DNA of 64,000 bases from Sphingomonas sp. PP-F2F-A104-K0414 (GCF_004340945.1 NZ_SLYD01000002.1:434001-498000), one strand, 5' to 3'. Numbered from the stretch's first letter, positions 15,666-25,395 are shown. Program-made: numbers and translations. Notes: generated from the letters alone by a model not told the origin.

Positions 15666-17755
15666 CACTTGGTCTCCATCACTTGGCGGGCGACCTTGAC
15701 GACATTGTCGACGGTGAACCCGAACTTGTCCTGCAGCTTGGCGAGCGGTGCCGAAGCCCCGAAGGTCGACATCGTCACGGTCGCGCCGTCGAGCCCGACA
15801 TAGCGGTCCCAACCGATCGCCCCGGCCATCTCGACCGCAACGCGCGCCCGCACTTCGCGTGGCAGCACGCTTTCCTTGTATGCGGCGTCCTGCAGTTCGT
15901 AGCGATACCAGCTCGGCATCGACACGACCCGGCTCTTCACGCCGTCCGCGGTCAGCTTCTCATGCGCCTCGACGACCAGCGACACTTCGCTGCCGGTCGC
16001 GATCAGGATCACGTCGGGCGTGCCGTCGCTGTCGGCCAGCACATAGCCACCCTTCTCGAGCCCGTCGGCACTTGCATACTTGGTCCGGTCGAGCGTCGGC
16101 AAAGCCTGGCGCGACATGATCAGCGCGGCCGGCGTGCTGGCGTCCTTGAGAACCGCCTTCCATGCCGCAACGACTTCGTTCGCGTCGCTCGGACGGATCG
16201 TGTCGAGACCGGGGATCGCACGCAGCGTGGCGAGATGCTCGATCGGCTGGTGCGTCGGGCCGTCCTCGCCGACACCGATCGAGTCGTGCGTGAACACCCA
16301 GATCGCGCCGACCTCCATGATCGCGGACAGGCGCACCGGCGCGCGCATGTAATCGGCGAACACCAGGAAGGTCGAACCGTACGAACGCAGATGCGACAGC
16401 GCCATGCCGTTGACGATCGCGCCCATGCCGTGTTCGCGGATGCCGAAATGGAAGTTCCGGCCGGCGTAGTTCTCCGCCTCGAACGAGGGCTGGCCCTTGA
16501 TGTCAGTCTTGGTCGATGGCGCGAGATCGGCCGAACCACCGATCAGCCACGGCACCTTGGCCGCGATCGCGTTGAGCACCTTGCCGCCCGAGTCACGGCT
16601 GGCGACGCCCTTGGCATCCGCCTCGAAGGTCGGGATGTCGGCATCCCAGCCCTCGGGCAGCTCGTCCTTGAGCAGCAGGTCGAGCTCGGCGGACAGCTCG
16701 GGATAGGCACCGCGATACTTGTCGGTCAGCGCGACCCACTCGTCACGCAGCTTGGCGCCACGCTCGGCGATCGCACCGTTGAAATGCTCGATCACGCCGT
16801 CGGGCACGTAGAACGACTTGTCCTCGGGCCAGCCATACGCCTGCTTGGTGAGGCGGATATTCTCCTCGCCGAGCGGCTCGCCGTGCGCCTTCTCGCTGCC
16901 CGCCTTGGGGCTGCCGTAACCGATCACCGAATGCACGACGATGAAGGTCGGCTTGTCGGTGGTCGCCTTGAACGTCTCGATCGCGCGGCTCAGCGCAGCG
17001 GTGTCGTTCGCGTCGTCGATGTGGATGACGTTCCAGCCATAGGCGTCGAAGCGCAGGCCGACGTCCTCGTCGAACGCGAGATCGGTCGCGCCCTCGATCG
17101 AGATGTGGTTGCTGTCGTAGATCCAGCACAGGTTGCTGAGCTTGAGGTGGCCGGCGAGGCTCGCGGCCTCGGCCGAGACGCCCTCCATCATGTCGCCGTC
17201 GCCGCAGATCGTGTAGACGTCATGGTCGAACAGCGTGAAGCCATCCTTGTTGTAGCGCGCCGCGAGCCAGCGCTCGGCGATCGCCATGCCGACCGAATTG
17301 CCGCAACCCTGGCCGAGCGGACCCGTCGTGGTCTCGACGCCGGTGGTATGGCGATATTCGGGGTGACCCGGGGTCTTCGACGACAGCTGGCGGAACTGTT
17401 CGATGTCGGCGAGGCTGACGGCCTCCTTGCCGGTCTTGTTACCGTCCGCGTCGATCTCTTCGATCTTGGCGAGGTGGATCAGCGAATAGAGCAGCATCGA
17501 CGCATGGCCGACCGACAGCACGAAGCGGTCGCGGTTGGGCCAGTCGGCGTGCTTGGGATCGTAGCGCAGGAACTTCGACCAGAGCGTGTAGCCGACCGGC
17601 GCCAGCGCCATCGGCGTGCCGGGATGGCCCGAATTGGCCTTCTGCACCGCGTCCATAGACAGCGTGCGGATAGTATCGATCGCGAGGCGTTCGGGCGAAC
17701 CATCCTCGTGCAGCTTGGGGTCCGCCTTGGTGGGGGCGGTTGCGGTATCGGTCAT
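15665..17755 (-). CDS. tkt: Transketolase
   Basis: A 696-residue thiamine-diphosphate enzyme. HPGTPMALAP near 43, the substrate His in SVGHASMLLY, the ThDP motif GDGDMMEG with the following N in DSNHISIEG, and the pyrimidine-domain REHGMGAIVNG with the catalytic Glu are present. The HDSIGVGEDGPTHQPIEHL block is diagnostic. It interconverts pentose, triose and hexose phosphates. It lies about 70 nt downstream of rpiA and is coupled to tal. Length matches the family. Confidence 0.95.
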   Translation of the reverse strand: MTDTATAPTKADPKLHEDGSPERLAIDTIRTLSMDAVQKANSGHPGTPMALAPVGYTLWSKFLRYDPKHADWPNRDRFVLSVGHASMLLYSLIHLAKIEEIDADGNKTGKEAVSLADIEQFRQLSSKTPGHPEYRHTTGVETTTGPLGQGCGNSVGMAIAERWLAARYNKDGFTLFDHDVYTICGDGDMMEGVSAEAASLAGHLKLSNLCWIYDSNHISIEGATDLAFDEDVGLRFDAYGWNVIHIDDANDTAALSRAIETFKATTDKPTFIVVHSVIGYGSPKAGSEKAHGEPLGEENIRLTKQAYGWPEDKSFYVPDGVIEHFNGAIAERGAKLRDEWVALTDKYRGAYPELSAELDLLLKDELPEGWDADIPTFEADAKGVASRDSGGKVLNAIAAKVPWLIGGSADLAPSTKTDIKGQPSFEAENYAGRNFHFGIREHGMGAIVNGMALSHLRSYGSTFLVFADYMRAPVRLSAIMEVGAIWVFTHDSIGVGEDGPTHQPIEHLATLRAIPGLDTIRPSDANEVVAAWKAVLKDASTPAALIMSRQALPTLDRTKYASADGLEKGGYVLADSDGTPDVILIATGSEVSLVVEAHEKLTADGVKSRVVSMPSWYRYELQDAAYKESVLPREVRARVAVEMAGAIGWDRYVGLDGATVTMSTFGASAPLAKLQDKFGFTVDNVVKVARQVMETK

Positions 17756-17824
17756 GGAAGAAGCCTCGCTCTAGACGGTGACCGAACGCCGCGCATCCGA
17801 TCTGGTTGCCAACATAGGATGCCT

Positions 17825-18505
17825 TTAGTCGGATGCACCTGTCCGTTCCAGTCGCGTAACGACGCCGTTCGTTGCAATATACGCGGCATCGACCTCGTCG
17901 AGGAACAGCCCGTGGCCGAGAATGCCCGGGATTGCGGAGAGGGTGGCGGCGGTTGCGTGGGGATCTTCGAGCGTGGCGAAGTGGCAATCGATGACGAGAT
18001 TGCCTTGGTCCGTCCGGTAGTTGTCGCGGATCGTTGGGGCGGCACCCATGTCGGTCAGCACGCGCATCACATAGGTTATCGCGAAGGGCAGCACCTCGAC
18101 GGGCTGCTTCGCCGCGCCGATGCGGTCGACCCGCTTGGAGCCGTCCGCGATCACGACCATCCGTGCCGAGCTTGCGGCGACGATCTTCTCCCGCAACATC
18201 GCCCCGCCTGCGCCCTTGATGGCGAAGCAGCGCGAGTCGATCTCGTCCGCGCCGTCGATCGTGAGATCGACCTGGGCGATGTCGGCGAAGTCGAGCACGT
18301 CGATTCCGACGTCGCGCGCGAGTTTGCCGGAGGCTTCGGAGGTGACGACCGCGCGGATGGTGAGTCCCTCGGCGACTCGATCGCCAAGTGCTTTAATCGC
18401 AAACGCCGCAGTCGAACCGGTACCGAGCCCGACGAGCATCCCGTCCCGAACTTCGGCTACGGCCGCAACAGCGGCGGCCTTCTTGTCATCGTCGATCAAA
18501 GCCAT
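17825..18505 (-). CDS. rpiA: Ribose-5-phosphate isomerase A
   Basis: A 226-residue RpiA. Phosphate loop VGLGTGSTAAFAIKAL near 25-40, catalytic region DLTIDGADEID near 78-88 and KGAGGAMLREKIVA with the essential Lys near 95 all match. It interconverts ribose-5-P and ribulose-5-P. The start is the ATG at 18505 just before the conserved helix; longer frames run through the repeat upstream. It is the first gene of the rpiA-tkt-tal-gnd cluster. Confidence 0.93.
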   Translation of the reverse strand: MALIDDDKKAAAVAAVAEVRDGMLVGLGTGSTAAFAIKALGDRVAEGLTIRAVVTSEASGKLARDVGIDVLDFADIAQVDLTIDGADEIDSRCFAIKGAGGAMLREKIVAASSARMVVIADGSKRVDRIGAAKQPVEVLPFAITYVMRVLTDMGAAPTIRDNYRTDQGNLVIDCHFATLEDPHATAATLSAIPGILGHGLFLDEVDAAYIATNGVVTRLERTGASD

Positions 18506-18911
18506 CAGCCCACCCCCTCCGTCATGCCGGGCACGTTCCGGCATCCACCGCTCAACGCCCTCGCGACAATTTGGTTTGGAGGACTCCCACACAAAGCACC
18601 ACCCCGGCGGAGGCCGGGGCCCAGTTGGAAAGGTCGCAGTAACGACGGACCGCGCTCCGTTAGCAACGTCCCCCAACTGGGCCCCGGCCTCCGCCGGGGT
18701 GGTGCGATGTTCATCCTGGGTGATGCATGGGATTGCAGGAGCGCACTCCTCCTTGTTCTCCATCGAAGCGCAACGAACGCGAAAAACACCCCCACACAAT
18801 CAAACAGGTTACTCTTTCTTCCCTATTTCTCGCCCCCGCTTTTCAACTGACATACTTCTGGTACATCCTCGTGGTTTAGCCCGACCAACACATGATCGCG
18901 GATTACCAAAC
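18506..18911. other. Gene-free divergent region between rpiA and the efflux operon
   Basis: About 400 bases. It begins with a single arm of the CGTCATGCCGGGC-type repeat (about 18521-18550), then a complete family B palindrome (18596-18705). From about 18720 to 18911 the composition is less GC-rich, with pyrimidine runs, and should hold the promoters of the efflux operon; I see no confident -35/-10 pair or operator. Confidence 0.6.
18596..18705. repeat. Palindromic repeat, family B
   Basis: GCACCACCCCGGCGGAGGCC at the left and its inverse GGCCTCCGCCGGGGTGGTGC at the right, with the inner arm CCCAGTTGG and a central spacer containing GGTCGCAGTAACGAC. Confidence 0.85.
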
Positions 18912-20138
18912 TTGATAGCCACACGAATTTCTGCGCGGCGGTGCGCCATTCTGCTGGTGCCGGCACTGGCGCTCGCGGCCTGCTCCGGCGGGGACGACAA
19001 GGCCCAGGGCAAGGCAGGCCGCGGTGGCCAGCCCGGCCAGGGCACGCCGACCGTCGGCTATGTCGTCGTCCAGCCGACCAGCGTCGCGATGACCACCGAA
19101 CTCAGCGGCCGCACCACCGCGTTCGAAAGCTCGGACGTCCGTCCGCAGGTCACCGGCATCATCCGCCGGCGGTTCTTCACCGAGGGTACGCTCGTCAAGA
19201 AGGGCCAGCCGCTCTACGAAATCGACCCCCGCCTCTATCGCGCGGCCGCCAACGAGGCGCAGGCCAACCTCCAGAGCGCGCGCGCCAACCAGCAGGCGCA
19301 AAACATTCTCGCCCAGCGCTACAAGCCGCTCGCCGAGATGGAGGCGATCAGCAAGCAGGACTATACCAACGCGGTCGCCACCTCGCGCCAGGCCACCGCC
19401 TCGGTCGCGCAGACGCGCGCCGCGCTCGAGACCGCGCAGATCAACCTCAAGTTCACGACCGTCCCCGCACCGATTACCGGGCGCATCGGCCGTTCGCTGT
19501 TCACCGTCGGCGCGCTCGTCTCCGCCACGCAGACCGATCCGCTGGCGCAGATTCAGCGGCTCGACCCGATGTTCGTCGACATCCAGCAATCCTCGGGCGA
19601 CCTGCTCGCGCTGCGCCGCTCGCTCGGCCAGAACGGCATCGTCGCGACCCGCGCCGAAGTCCGCCTGACGCTCGAGGACGGCAGCGAATATGGCGCTACG
19701 GGCACCGTCGAGTTCGCCGAAGCGCTGGTCAACACCGAGACCGGCACCGTGACGCTGCGCGCACGCTTCCCCAATCCGCAAGGGCTGCTGTTGCCCGGCA
19801 TGTTCGTCCAGGCGAAGTTCGCACAGGCGATCAACCAGCGTGCGTTCCTCGTGCCGCAGGCGGGCGTGTCGCGCGACGCGAAGGGCAATGCCACGGTCTA
19901 CGTCGTCGATGCGAACAACAAGGCGGTGCAGAAGAAGATCAAGGCGGACCGGACGCAGGGCGCGTTCTGGGTGGTTACCAGCGGGCTCAACCCCGGCGAC
20001 CGGATCATCACGCAGGGCCTGTCGAAGATCGCGCCGAACCAGGGCGTGAAGCCGGTGCCGGAAAACACCGCGCAAAAGATCGAAGCGCCCAAGGGTGACT
20101 CCTCGGGTGGCGACTCCAGCCAGAAAAAGGCCGGCTAA
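18912..20138 (+). CDS. RND efflux periplasmic adaptor subunit (MexA/AcrA family lipoprotein)
   Basis: A 408-residue adaptor. A basic start, hydrophobic stretch and lipobox LALAAC (Cys24) predict a lipoprotein. The mature protein has the lipoyl half-motifs VRPQVTGIIRRRFFTEG and VPAPITGRIGRSLFTVGALV, a coiled-coil hairpin between them (about 95-180), and beta-barrel and membrane-proximal domains ending in RIITQGL. The only in-frame codon that keeps the signal peptide is TTG at 18912; no in-frame ATG fits and no strong Shine-Dalgarno is visible. It is the first gene of a three-gene efflux operon, 6 nt before the permease. Confidence 0.88.
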   Translation: MIATRISARRCAILLVPALALAACSGGDDKAQGKAGRGGQPGQGTPTVGYVVVQPTSVAMTTELSGRTTAFESSDVRPQVTGIIRRRFFTEGTLVKKGQPLYEIDPRLYRAAANEAQANLQSARANQQAQNILAQRYKPLAEMEAISKQDYTNAVATSRQATASVAQTRAALETAQINLKFTTVPAPITGRIGRSLFTVGALVSATQTDPLAQIQRLDPMFVDIQQSSGDLLALRRSLGQNGIVATRAEVRLTLEDGSEYGATGTVEFAEALVNTETGTVTLRARFPNPQGLLLPGMFVQAKFAQAINQRAFLVPQAGVSRDAKGNATVYVVDANNKAVQKKIKADRTQGAFWVVTSGLNPGDRIITQGLSKIAPNQGVKPVPENTAQKIEAPKGDSSGGDSSQKKAG

Positions 20139-20144
20139 GCCCTT

Positions 20145-23100
20145 ATGTTGTCCCGTGTCTTCATCGATCGCCCGATCTTCGCCTGGGTGCTCGCGATCAT
20201 CGTGATGCTTGGCGGCATCGGCGCGATCATGAGCCTGCCGATCGCGCAGTACCCCGACGTCGCACCGCCTCAGGTGACCGTCCGCGCGACCTTCCCGGGT
20301 GCCAACGCGCAGACCATCCAGAACAGCGTCACGCAGGTCGTCGAGCAATCGCTGACCGGCATCGACGGGCTGATCTATTTCAGCTCGTCCTCGTCGTCGC
20401 GCGGCTCGGTGACGATCACCGTGACGTTCGAGAAGGGCACCGATCCCGACATCGCGCAGGTCCAGGTCCAGAACCAGGTCCAGCAGACGCTGTCCCGCCT
20501 CCCCACGCAGGTCCAGCAGCAGGGCCTCGTGGTGCGCAAGTCGAACCCGGACAACCTCCTGATCGTCGGCGTCTATGACGAGACCGACAAGCTGACCAAC
20601 CAGGACGTCTCGGACTATCTCGTCTCGAACCTGCAGGACCCGCTCGGCCGTATTCCCGGCATCGGCGACAGCAACGTGTTCGGCGCGCAATACGCGATGC
20701 GGATCTGGCTGAACCCGAACAAGCTCGCCAGCTACCAGCTGATCCCGAGCGACGTGACCACCGCGATCCAGGCGCAAAACACCGAAGTCGCCGCCGGCGA
20801 ACTCGGCGGCCAGCCCCAGCCCGATACGCAGATGCTCAACGCGACCGTCACCGCACAGTCGCGTCTCCAGACGCCCGAGCAGTTCGCCAACATCATCCTG
20901 AAGACCACCAACGACAGCGCGGTGGTCAAGCTGCGCGATGTCGCCCGGATCGAGCTGGGCGCGGAGAACTACAACGCGCGCAGTCGCGTCAACGCGCATC
21001 CCGGCGCCGGTATCGCGGTGCTGCTCGCGCCGGGCGCCGACGCGCTCAAGACCGCCGAACTGGTCAAGGCGTTCGTCGCCAAGTCCGCCAAGAGCTTCCC
21101 GCCAGGCCTCAAATTCGCCTACGCCAACGACACCACCGACTTCATCAAGCTGTCGATCGACGAGGTCGTCAAGACGCTGATCGAGGCGGTCATCCTCGTC
21201 GTCATCGTCATGTTCGTGTTCCTGCAAAGCTGGCGCGCGACGCTGATCCCGACGATCGCGGTCCCGGTCGTGCTGCTCGGCACGTTCGGCGTGTTCTATC
21301 TCGCGGGCTTCTCGATCAACACGTTGACGCTGTTCGGGCTCGTGCTCGCGATCGGCCTGCTGGTCGACGATGCGATCGTCGTGGTCGAGAACGTCGAGCG
21401 CCTGATGGAGGAAAATCCCGAGATGACGCCTCGGGAGGCGACGATCGAATCGATGAACGAGATCACCGTCGCGCTGGTCGCGATCGCGCTGGTGCTGTCG
21501 GCGGTGTTCCTGCCGATGGCGTTCTTCGGCGGATCGACCGGCGTGATCTATCGCCAGTTCTCGCTGACGATGGTGTCGGCGATGGTGCTGTCGGTGCTCG
21601 TCGCGCTGATCCTCTCCCCCGCCCTCACCGCGACGCTGCTCAAGCAGAAGAAGAAGGACGCCGACGGCAACACCGAGAAGAGCTGGGGCGAACGCAAATT
21701 CCCCAAGGTCGCGCACTTTTTCACGCGCGCTGGCGACAAGTTCAACAGCGGGTTCGAGAAGGGCACGCAGAAATACACCGGTGCCGTGCAATCGGTGATC
21801 GACCGCAAGTGGCTGTTCCTGCTGATCTACGCGGTGATCGTCGCGGTGCTGGCGGTGCTGTTCCTGCGGCTGCCGACGGGCTTCCTGCCGACCGAGGATC
21901 AGGGCTCGGGCATCGTCCAGTTCCAGCTTCCCGCGGGCGCCACGCAAGGCCGCACCTTCGCGCTGCAGAAGCAGATCGAGCAATATTACTTCACCAACGA
22001 GAAGGCCAACGTCCGCACGATGTTCACCGTCAGCGGTGGCGGCGGCGGCGGCGCGAGTGGCCAGAACACCGGGCAAGGCTTCATAGCGTTCGCACCGTGG
22101 GACGATCGCAAGGGCAAGGAAAACACCGCGGAGGCGATCACCGGTCGCGCGTCGAAGGCGTTCGCCGGCTTCCGCGATGCGCAGGTCTATTCGCTGGTGC
22201 CACCGGCGGTCCGTGGTCTCGGTTCGTCGAACGGCTTCACGATGGAATTGCAGAACGCCGGCGGGCTCAGCCAGGTCGAGTTCAACGCCGCGCGCGACAA
22301 GCTGCTCGCGCTCGCTCGCGCCGACTCGTCGCTGACCGCGATCCGCCTGACCGAACTGCCCGACGTCGCCACGTTGCGCGTCGATGCCGACCAGCAGAAG
22401 CTGTCCACGCTCGGCCTCACCCAGGCGAACGTGAACTCGACGCTGTCGACCGCCTGGGGTGGCCAGTACGTCAACGACTTCATCGACCGCGGCCGCGTCA
22501 AGCGCGTCTATGTTCAAGGCGACGCGCAGTTCCGCGCGCAGCCGTCCGACCTCAGCCAGTGGTTCGTGCGCGGATCGAATGGCCAGATGGCGCCGTTCTC
22601 GTCGTTCGCGAAGACGAGCTGGGGCCAGGCGCCGACGACGCTGTCGCGCTTCAACGGCATCGCCTCGTACGAGATCCAGGGGTCGGGCGCGCCCGGCGTC
22701 AGCTCGGGCGACGCGATGAACCGGATCGCCGAGCTTGCTGGTCAGATCCCCGGCACGTCGGTCGCATGGTCGGGCCTGTCGTATCAGGAACGCCTGTCCT
22801 CGGGTCAGGCGCCGATCCTCTACGGGCTGTCGCTGCTGGTCGTGTTCCTGTGCCTCGCCGCGCTATACGAGAGCTGGTCGATCCCGATCGCGGTGCTGCT
22901 CGTGATCCCGCTCGGGCTAGTCGGCGCGATCCTCGCGGTGACGCTGCGCGGGCTGATCAACGACGTCTATCTCCAGATCGGCCTGCTCACGACGATGGGG
23001 CTGGCCGCAAAGAACGCGATCCTGATGATCGAGTTCGCCGAGCAGGAGGAGAAGAAGGGCAAGCGCGTCATCGAGGCGGCATTGTCCGCGGCGAAGATCC

Positions 23101-23417
23101 GGTTGCGCCCGATCCTGATGACGTCGTTCGCGTTCATCCTCGGCGTGTTGCCGCTCGCGCTCTCGACCGGTGCCGGTGCGAACAGCCGCATCGCGATCGG
23201 GACGGCAGTGGTCGGTGGCATGCTGACCGCGACGATCCTCGCGATCTTCTACATTCCGCTGTTCTTCGTCCTCGTCCGCCGCGGTGCACGTGACGGCATC
23301 GCCAAGTTGCGCGGCAAGCCGACCGGCTTCCAGGGCCATGACGACCATGACGGCGATCATAACGAACCGCTCGGACCACCCGAACCACAGGGCCCTCACC
23401 GGCCGGAGCCCGCATGA
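20145..23417 (+). CDS. RND multidrug efflux permease (HAE1 family, AcrB/MexB-like)
   Basis: A 1090-residue inner-membrane pump. It starts with FIDRPIFAWVLAIIVML, typical of HAE1 permeases. The proton-relay aspartates are in TM4 (GLLVDDAIVVVENVER, Asp408-Asp409), and the TM10-11 region reads LLTTMGLAAKNAILMIEFA. Two large periplasmic loops and twelve membrane segments fit the length. A glycine run (VSGGGGGGAS) lies in the second loop. It pairs with the adaptor and outer-membrane factor genes; its last 4 nt overlap the latter. Substrates are likely drugs, detergents or solvents, not determinable here. Confidence 0.93.
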   Translation: MLSRVFIDRPIFAWVLAIIVMLGGIGAIMSLPIAQYPDVAPPQVTVRATFPGANAQTIQNSVTQVVEQSLTGIDGLIYFSSSSSSRGSVTITVTFEKGTDPDIAQVQVQNQVQQTLSRLPTQVQQQGLVVRKSNPDNLLIVGVYDETDKLTNQDVSDYLVSNLQDPLGRIPGIGDSNVFGAQYAMRIWLNPNKLASYQLIPSDVTTAIQAQNTEVAAGELGGQPQPDTQMLNATVTAQSRLQTPEQFANIILKTTNDSAVVKLRDVARIELGAENYNARSRVNAHPGAGIAVLLAPGADALKTAELVKAFVAKSAKSFPPGLKFAYANDTTDFIKLSIDEVVKTLIEAVILVVIVMFVFLQSWRATLIPTIAVPVVLLGTFGVFYLAGFSINTLTLFGLVLAIGLLVDDAIVVVENVERLMEENPEMTPREATIESMNEITVALVAIALVLSAVFLPMAFFGGSTGVIYRQFSLTMVSAMVLSVLVALILSPALTATLLKQKKKDADGNTEKSWGERKFPKVAHFFTRAGDKFNSGFEKGTQKYTGAVQSVIDRKWLFLLIYAVIVAVLAVLFLRLPTGFLPTEDQGSGIVQFQLPAGATQGRTFALQKQIEQYYFTNEKANVRTMFTVSGGGGGGASGQNTGQGFIAFAPWDDRKGKENTAEAITGRASKAFAGFRDAQVYSLVPPAVRGLGSSNGFTMELQNAGGLSQVEFNAARDKLLALARADSSLTAIRLTELPDVATLRVDADQQKLSTLGLTQANVNSTLSTAWGGQYVNDFIDRGRVKRVYVQGDAQFRAQPSDLSQWFVRGSNGQMAPFSSFAKTSWGQAPTTLSRFNGIASYEIQGSGAPGVSSGDAMNRIAELAGQIPGTSVAWSGLSYQERLSSGQAPILYGLSLLVVFLCLAALYESWSIPIAVLLVIPLGLVGAILAVTLRGLINDVYLQIGLLTTMGLAAKNAILMIEFAEQEEKKGKRVIEAALSAAKIRLRPILMTSFAFILGVLPLALSTGAGANSRIAIGTAVVGGMLTATILAIFYIPLFFVLVRRGARDGIAKLRGKPTGFQGHDDHDGDHNEPLGPPEPQGPHRPEPA

Positions 23418-25003
23418 TGCGCTCGCTAGTCCTGATCCTCGCCGCCTCGACCGCGCTGGCCGGTTGCTCGCTCGCGCCCAAATACGCGCGGACCGAACTC
23501 CCGGTGCCACCGTCGCTTCCGGTCGGCGACGCGTATCTGCGGCAATCCGAGGCAGCGCTGCCCGCGATCACCTACCGCGACGTCTTCAAGGACCCACGCC
23601 TCCAGCAGATCATCGTCCAGGCGCTCGCCAACAACCGCGATCTCCGCGTCGCCGCCGCCAACATCGCGTCGACCCGCGCGCAGTACCGCATCCAGCGCGC
23701 CGACCTGTTGCCGCAGGTCGATGCCAGCGGCCGCTACACCTATTCGGGCGGTGGCAACGGCACGCGCAACACCGTCACGAGCGGCACGGGTAGTGGGACA
23801 GGCACCGGTACCGGCGGAACGGGTACTGGGACCGGCGGCACGGGCACGGGCACTGGCGGAACCGGAACGGGTACCGGTTCGACTGGATCGGTGGTCAGTT
23901 CCTCCAGCTCGAACAGTTCCTTCTCGGTCGACCTCGGCACGACCGCGTTCGAGCTCGACCTGTTCGGCCGCATCCGTTCGCTCACCAGCGCCGCGCTCGA
24001 TCGTTATTTCGCGACCGAAGCCGCCGCGCGCGCCACCCGCCTGACGCTGGTCGGCGACATCGCCGACGCGTGGCTCACCTACGCGTCCGACCAGAGCCTG
24101 CTCAAGATCGCGCGGGACACCGTCACGAGTTCGCAGCGTAGCGTCACGCTGACCAACGCGCGGCTGCGCGGCGGCGTCGCGCCGCGCACCGATCTGCGCC
24201 AGGCGCAGCAGATTTTGTTCACCGCGCAGTCCGACCTCGCGCAGCAACGCACCGCGCTCGCGCAGGACGTCAACGCGCTGCAACTGCTCGTCGGTGCCCC
24301 CGTCGATGCCAGCCTGTTGCCCGCCTCGATCGAACAGGCGCTGCCGACCGTCGCCGCGCTGCCCGCGGGCCTCGACAGCAGCATTCTCCTGCGCCGCCCC
24401 GACGTCGTCGAATCCGAATACGAACTCCGCGCCACCAACGCAGAGATCGGTGCGGCGCGCGCGGAACTGTTCCCGAAGATCTCGCTGACCGGCATCCTCG
24501 GGTTCGCCAGCACGTCGCTCACCTCGCTGTTCAGCGGCGGCGCGTTCAACTATTCGGTCGCGCCCTCGGTCAGCTACCCGATCTTCCGTGCGGGTGCCGG
24601 GATCGCCGGGGTCGCCTATTCGAAGGCACAACGCGACGCCGCGCTCGCCACCTACGAAAAGACGATCCAGACCGCGTTCCAGGAGACCGCGGACACGCTG
24701 GCGCGCCAAGGCACGATCGCCGACCAGCTGAAGGCAAACCAGAACTTCTCGGAGGCGGCGCTGGACACGTATCGCCTTTCGGATGCCCGCTATCGCGGCG
24801 GGATCGACACCTTCCTCAACTCGCTCGACGCGCAACGCTCGCTCTACACCGCGCAGCGCAACCTCGTCGCGACCCAACTCGTAGGCGCCAGCAACCGCGT
24901 GACGCTCTACCGCGTGCTCGGCGGAGATTCGACGCTGGAAGCGACGGCAGGCGGACCACAACCGGTGACGATGAGCGGCGCGCCGAGGGCGGAGACGAAC
25001 TGA
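23414..25003 (+). CDS. RND efflux outer-membrane factor, NodT family lipoprotein, with Gly-Thr repeat insertion
   Basis: A 529-residue TolC-like channel. Lipobox STALAGC places the lipidated Cys at 18. Two helical repeats follow, with FELDLFGRIRS and LLRRPDVVESEYELRATNAEIGAA motifs of the NodT/OprM group. Between them, at about residues 118-168, is a low-complexity insert made of GTGTGTGG units followed by a poly-Ser run, where OprM-type proteins have a surface strand-loop. It overlaps the permease gene by 4 nt (ATGA). The efflux complex would span both membranes. Confidence 0.9.
   Translation: MMRSLVLILAASTALAGCSLAPKYARTELPVPPSLPVGDAYLRQSEAALPAITYRDVFKDPRLQQIIVQALANNRDLRVAAANIASTRAQYRIQRADLLPQVDASGRYTYSGGGNGTRNTVTSGTGSGTGTGTGGTGTGTGGTGTGTGGTGTGTGSTGSVVSSSSSNSSFSVDLGTTAFELDLFGRIRSLTSAALDRYFATEAAARATRLTLVGDIADAWLTYASDQSLLKIARDTVTSSQRSVTLTNARLRGGVAPRTDLRQAQQILFTAQSDLAQQRTALAQDVNALQLLVGAPVDASLLPASIEQALPTVAALPAGLDSSILLRRPDVVESEYELRATNAEIGAARAELFPKISLTGILGFASTSLTSLFSGGAFNYSVAPSVSYPIFRAGAGIAGVAYSKAQRDAALATYEKTIQTAFQETADTLARQGTIADQLKANQNFSEAALDTYRLSDARYRGGIDTFLNSLDAQRSLYTAQRNLVATQLVGASNRVTLYRVLGGDSTLEATAGGPQPVTMSGAPRAETN
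23780..23925 (+). repeat. Coding tandem repeat encoding Gly-Thr units
   Basis: A degenerate array of about 24 bases per unit (GGCACGGGTACCGGC-type) that encodes GTGTGTGG repeats, then serine codons. It lies inside the outer-membrane factor gene and stays in frame. Confidence 0.8.
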
Positions 25004-25014
25004 GGCCGCCCAAC

Positions 25015-25100
25015 CCGTCATCCCAGCGAAAGCTGGGATCTCCCGGTCAGGCGGGCGCCGCAACCCAAGCGGGATACCCCAGCTTTCGCTGGGGTGACGG
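25015..25100. repeat. Palindromic repeat, family D
   Basis: CCGTCATCCCAGCGAAAGCT at the left and AGCTTTCGCTGGGGTGACGG at the right form the inverted arms. Confidence 0.85.
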
Positions 25101-25138
25101 ACAAGAGTAGGTCGGCGCCGCAACTTCAAACACGCCGG

Positions 25139-25178
25139 TACCCGTCCACGACATCCGCTACCCGTCCACAACATCCGT
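25139..25178. repeat. Two tandem 20-bp units between family D copies
   Basis: TACCCGTCCACGACATCCGC is followed directly by TACCCGTCCACAACATCCGT; 18 of 20 positions agree. It links the two family D palindromes. Confidence 0.8.
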
Positions 25179-25259
25179 CATCCCAGCGGAAGCTGGGATC
25201 TCCCTCTCAGGCGGGTGTCGCGACACAAGCGGGATACCCCAGCTTTCGCTGGGGTGACG
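25175..25259. repeat. Palindromic repeat, family D
   Basis: Same arms as the copy at 25015 with a few changes; same orientation, 160 bases apart, so the pair is a direct repeat of palindromes. Confidence 0.85.
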
Positions 25260-25305
25260 TTGGAGGACAGGCGTCGATTCAACGCCGAGGAACACTTGCT
25301 CCATT

Positions 25306-25357
25306 GTTCTCCCGCGAGGGCGGGAGCCCAGTCTGGGTGCCCGCCTTCGCGGGGAAA
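25306..25357. repeat. Palindromic repeat, family C
   Basis: GTTCTCCCGCGAGGGCGGGA and CCCGCCTTCGCGGGGAAAC are inverted around CCCAGTCTGGG. Confidence 0.8.
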
Positions 25358-25395
25358 CATGGTTTGAACGTGCCGCTTGCTTGGTGTCGCTGAAA

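Noticed and set aside
15683..18850. 1055-codon open frame on the plus strand
   Set aside because: Antisense to tkt and rpiA, both with full catalytic motifs; no recognisable protein.
18903..22517. 1204-codon open frame on the minus strand
   Set aside because: It is antisense to the efflux adaptor and permease genes and has biased composition (Arg, Asp, Glu, Gly rich) typical of GC-rich shadow frames. No domain is recognisable.
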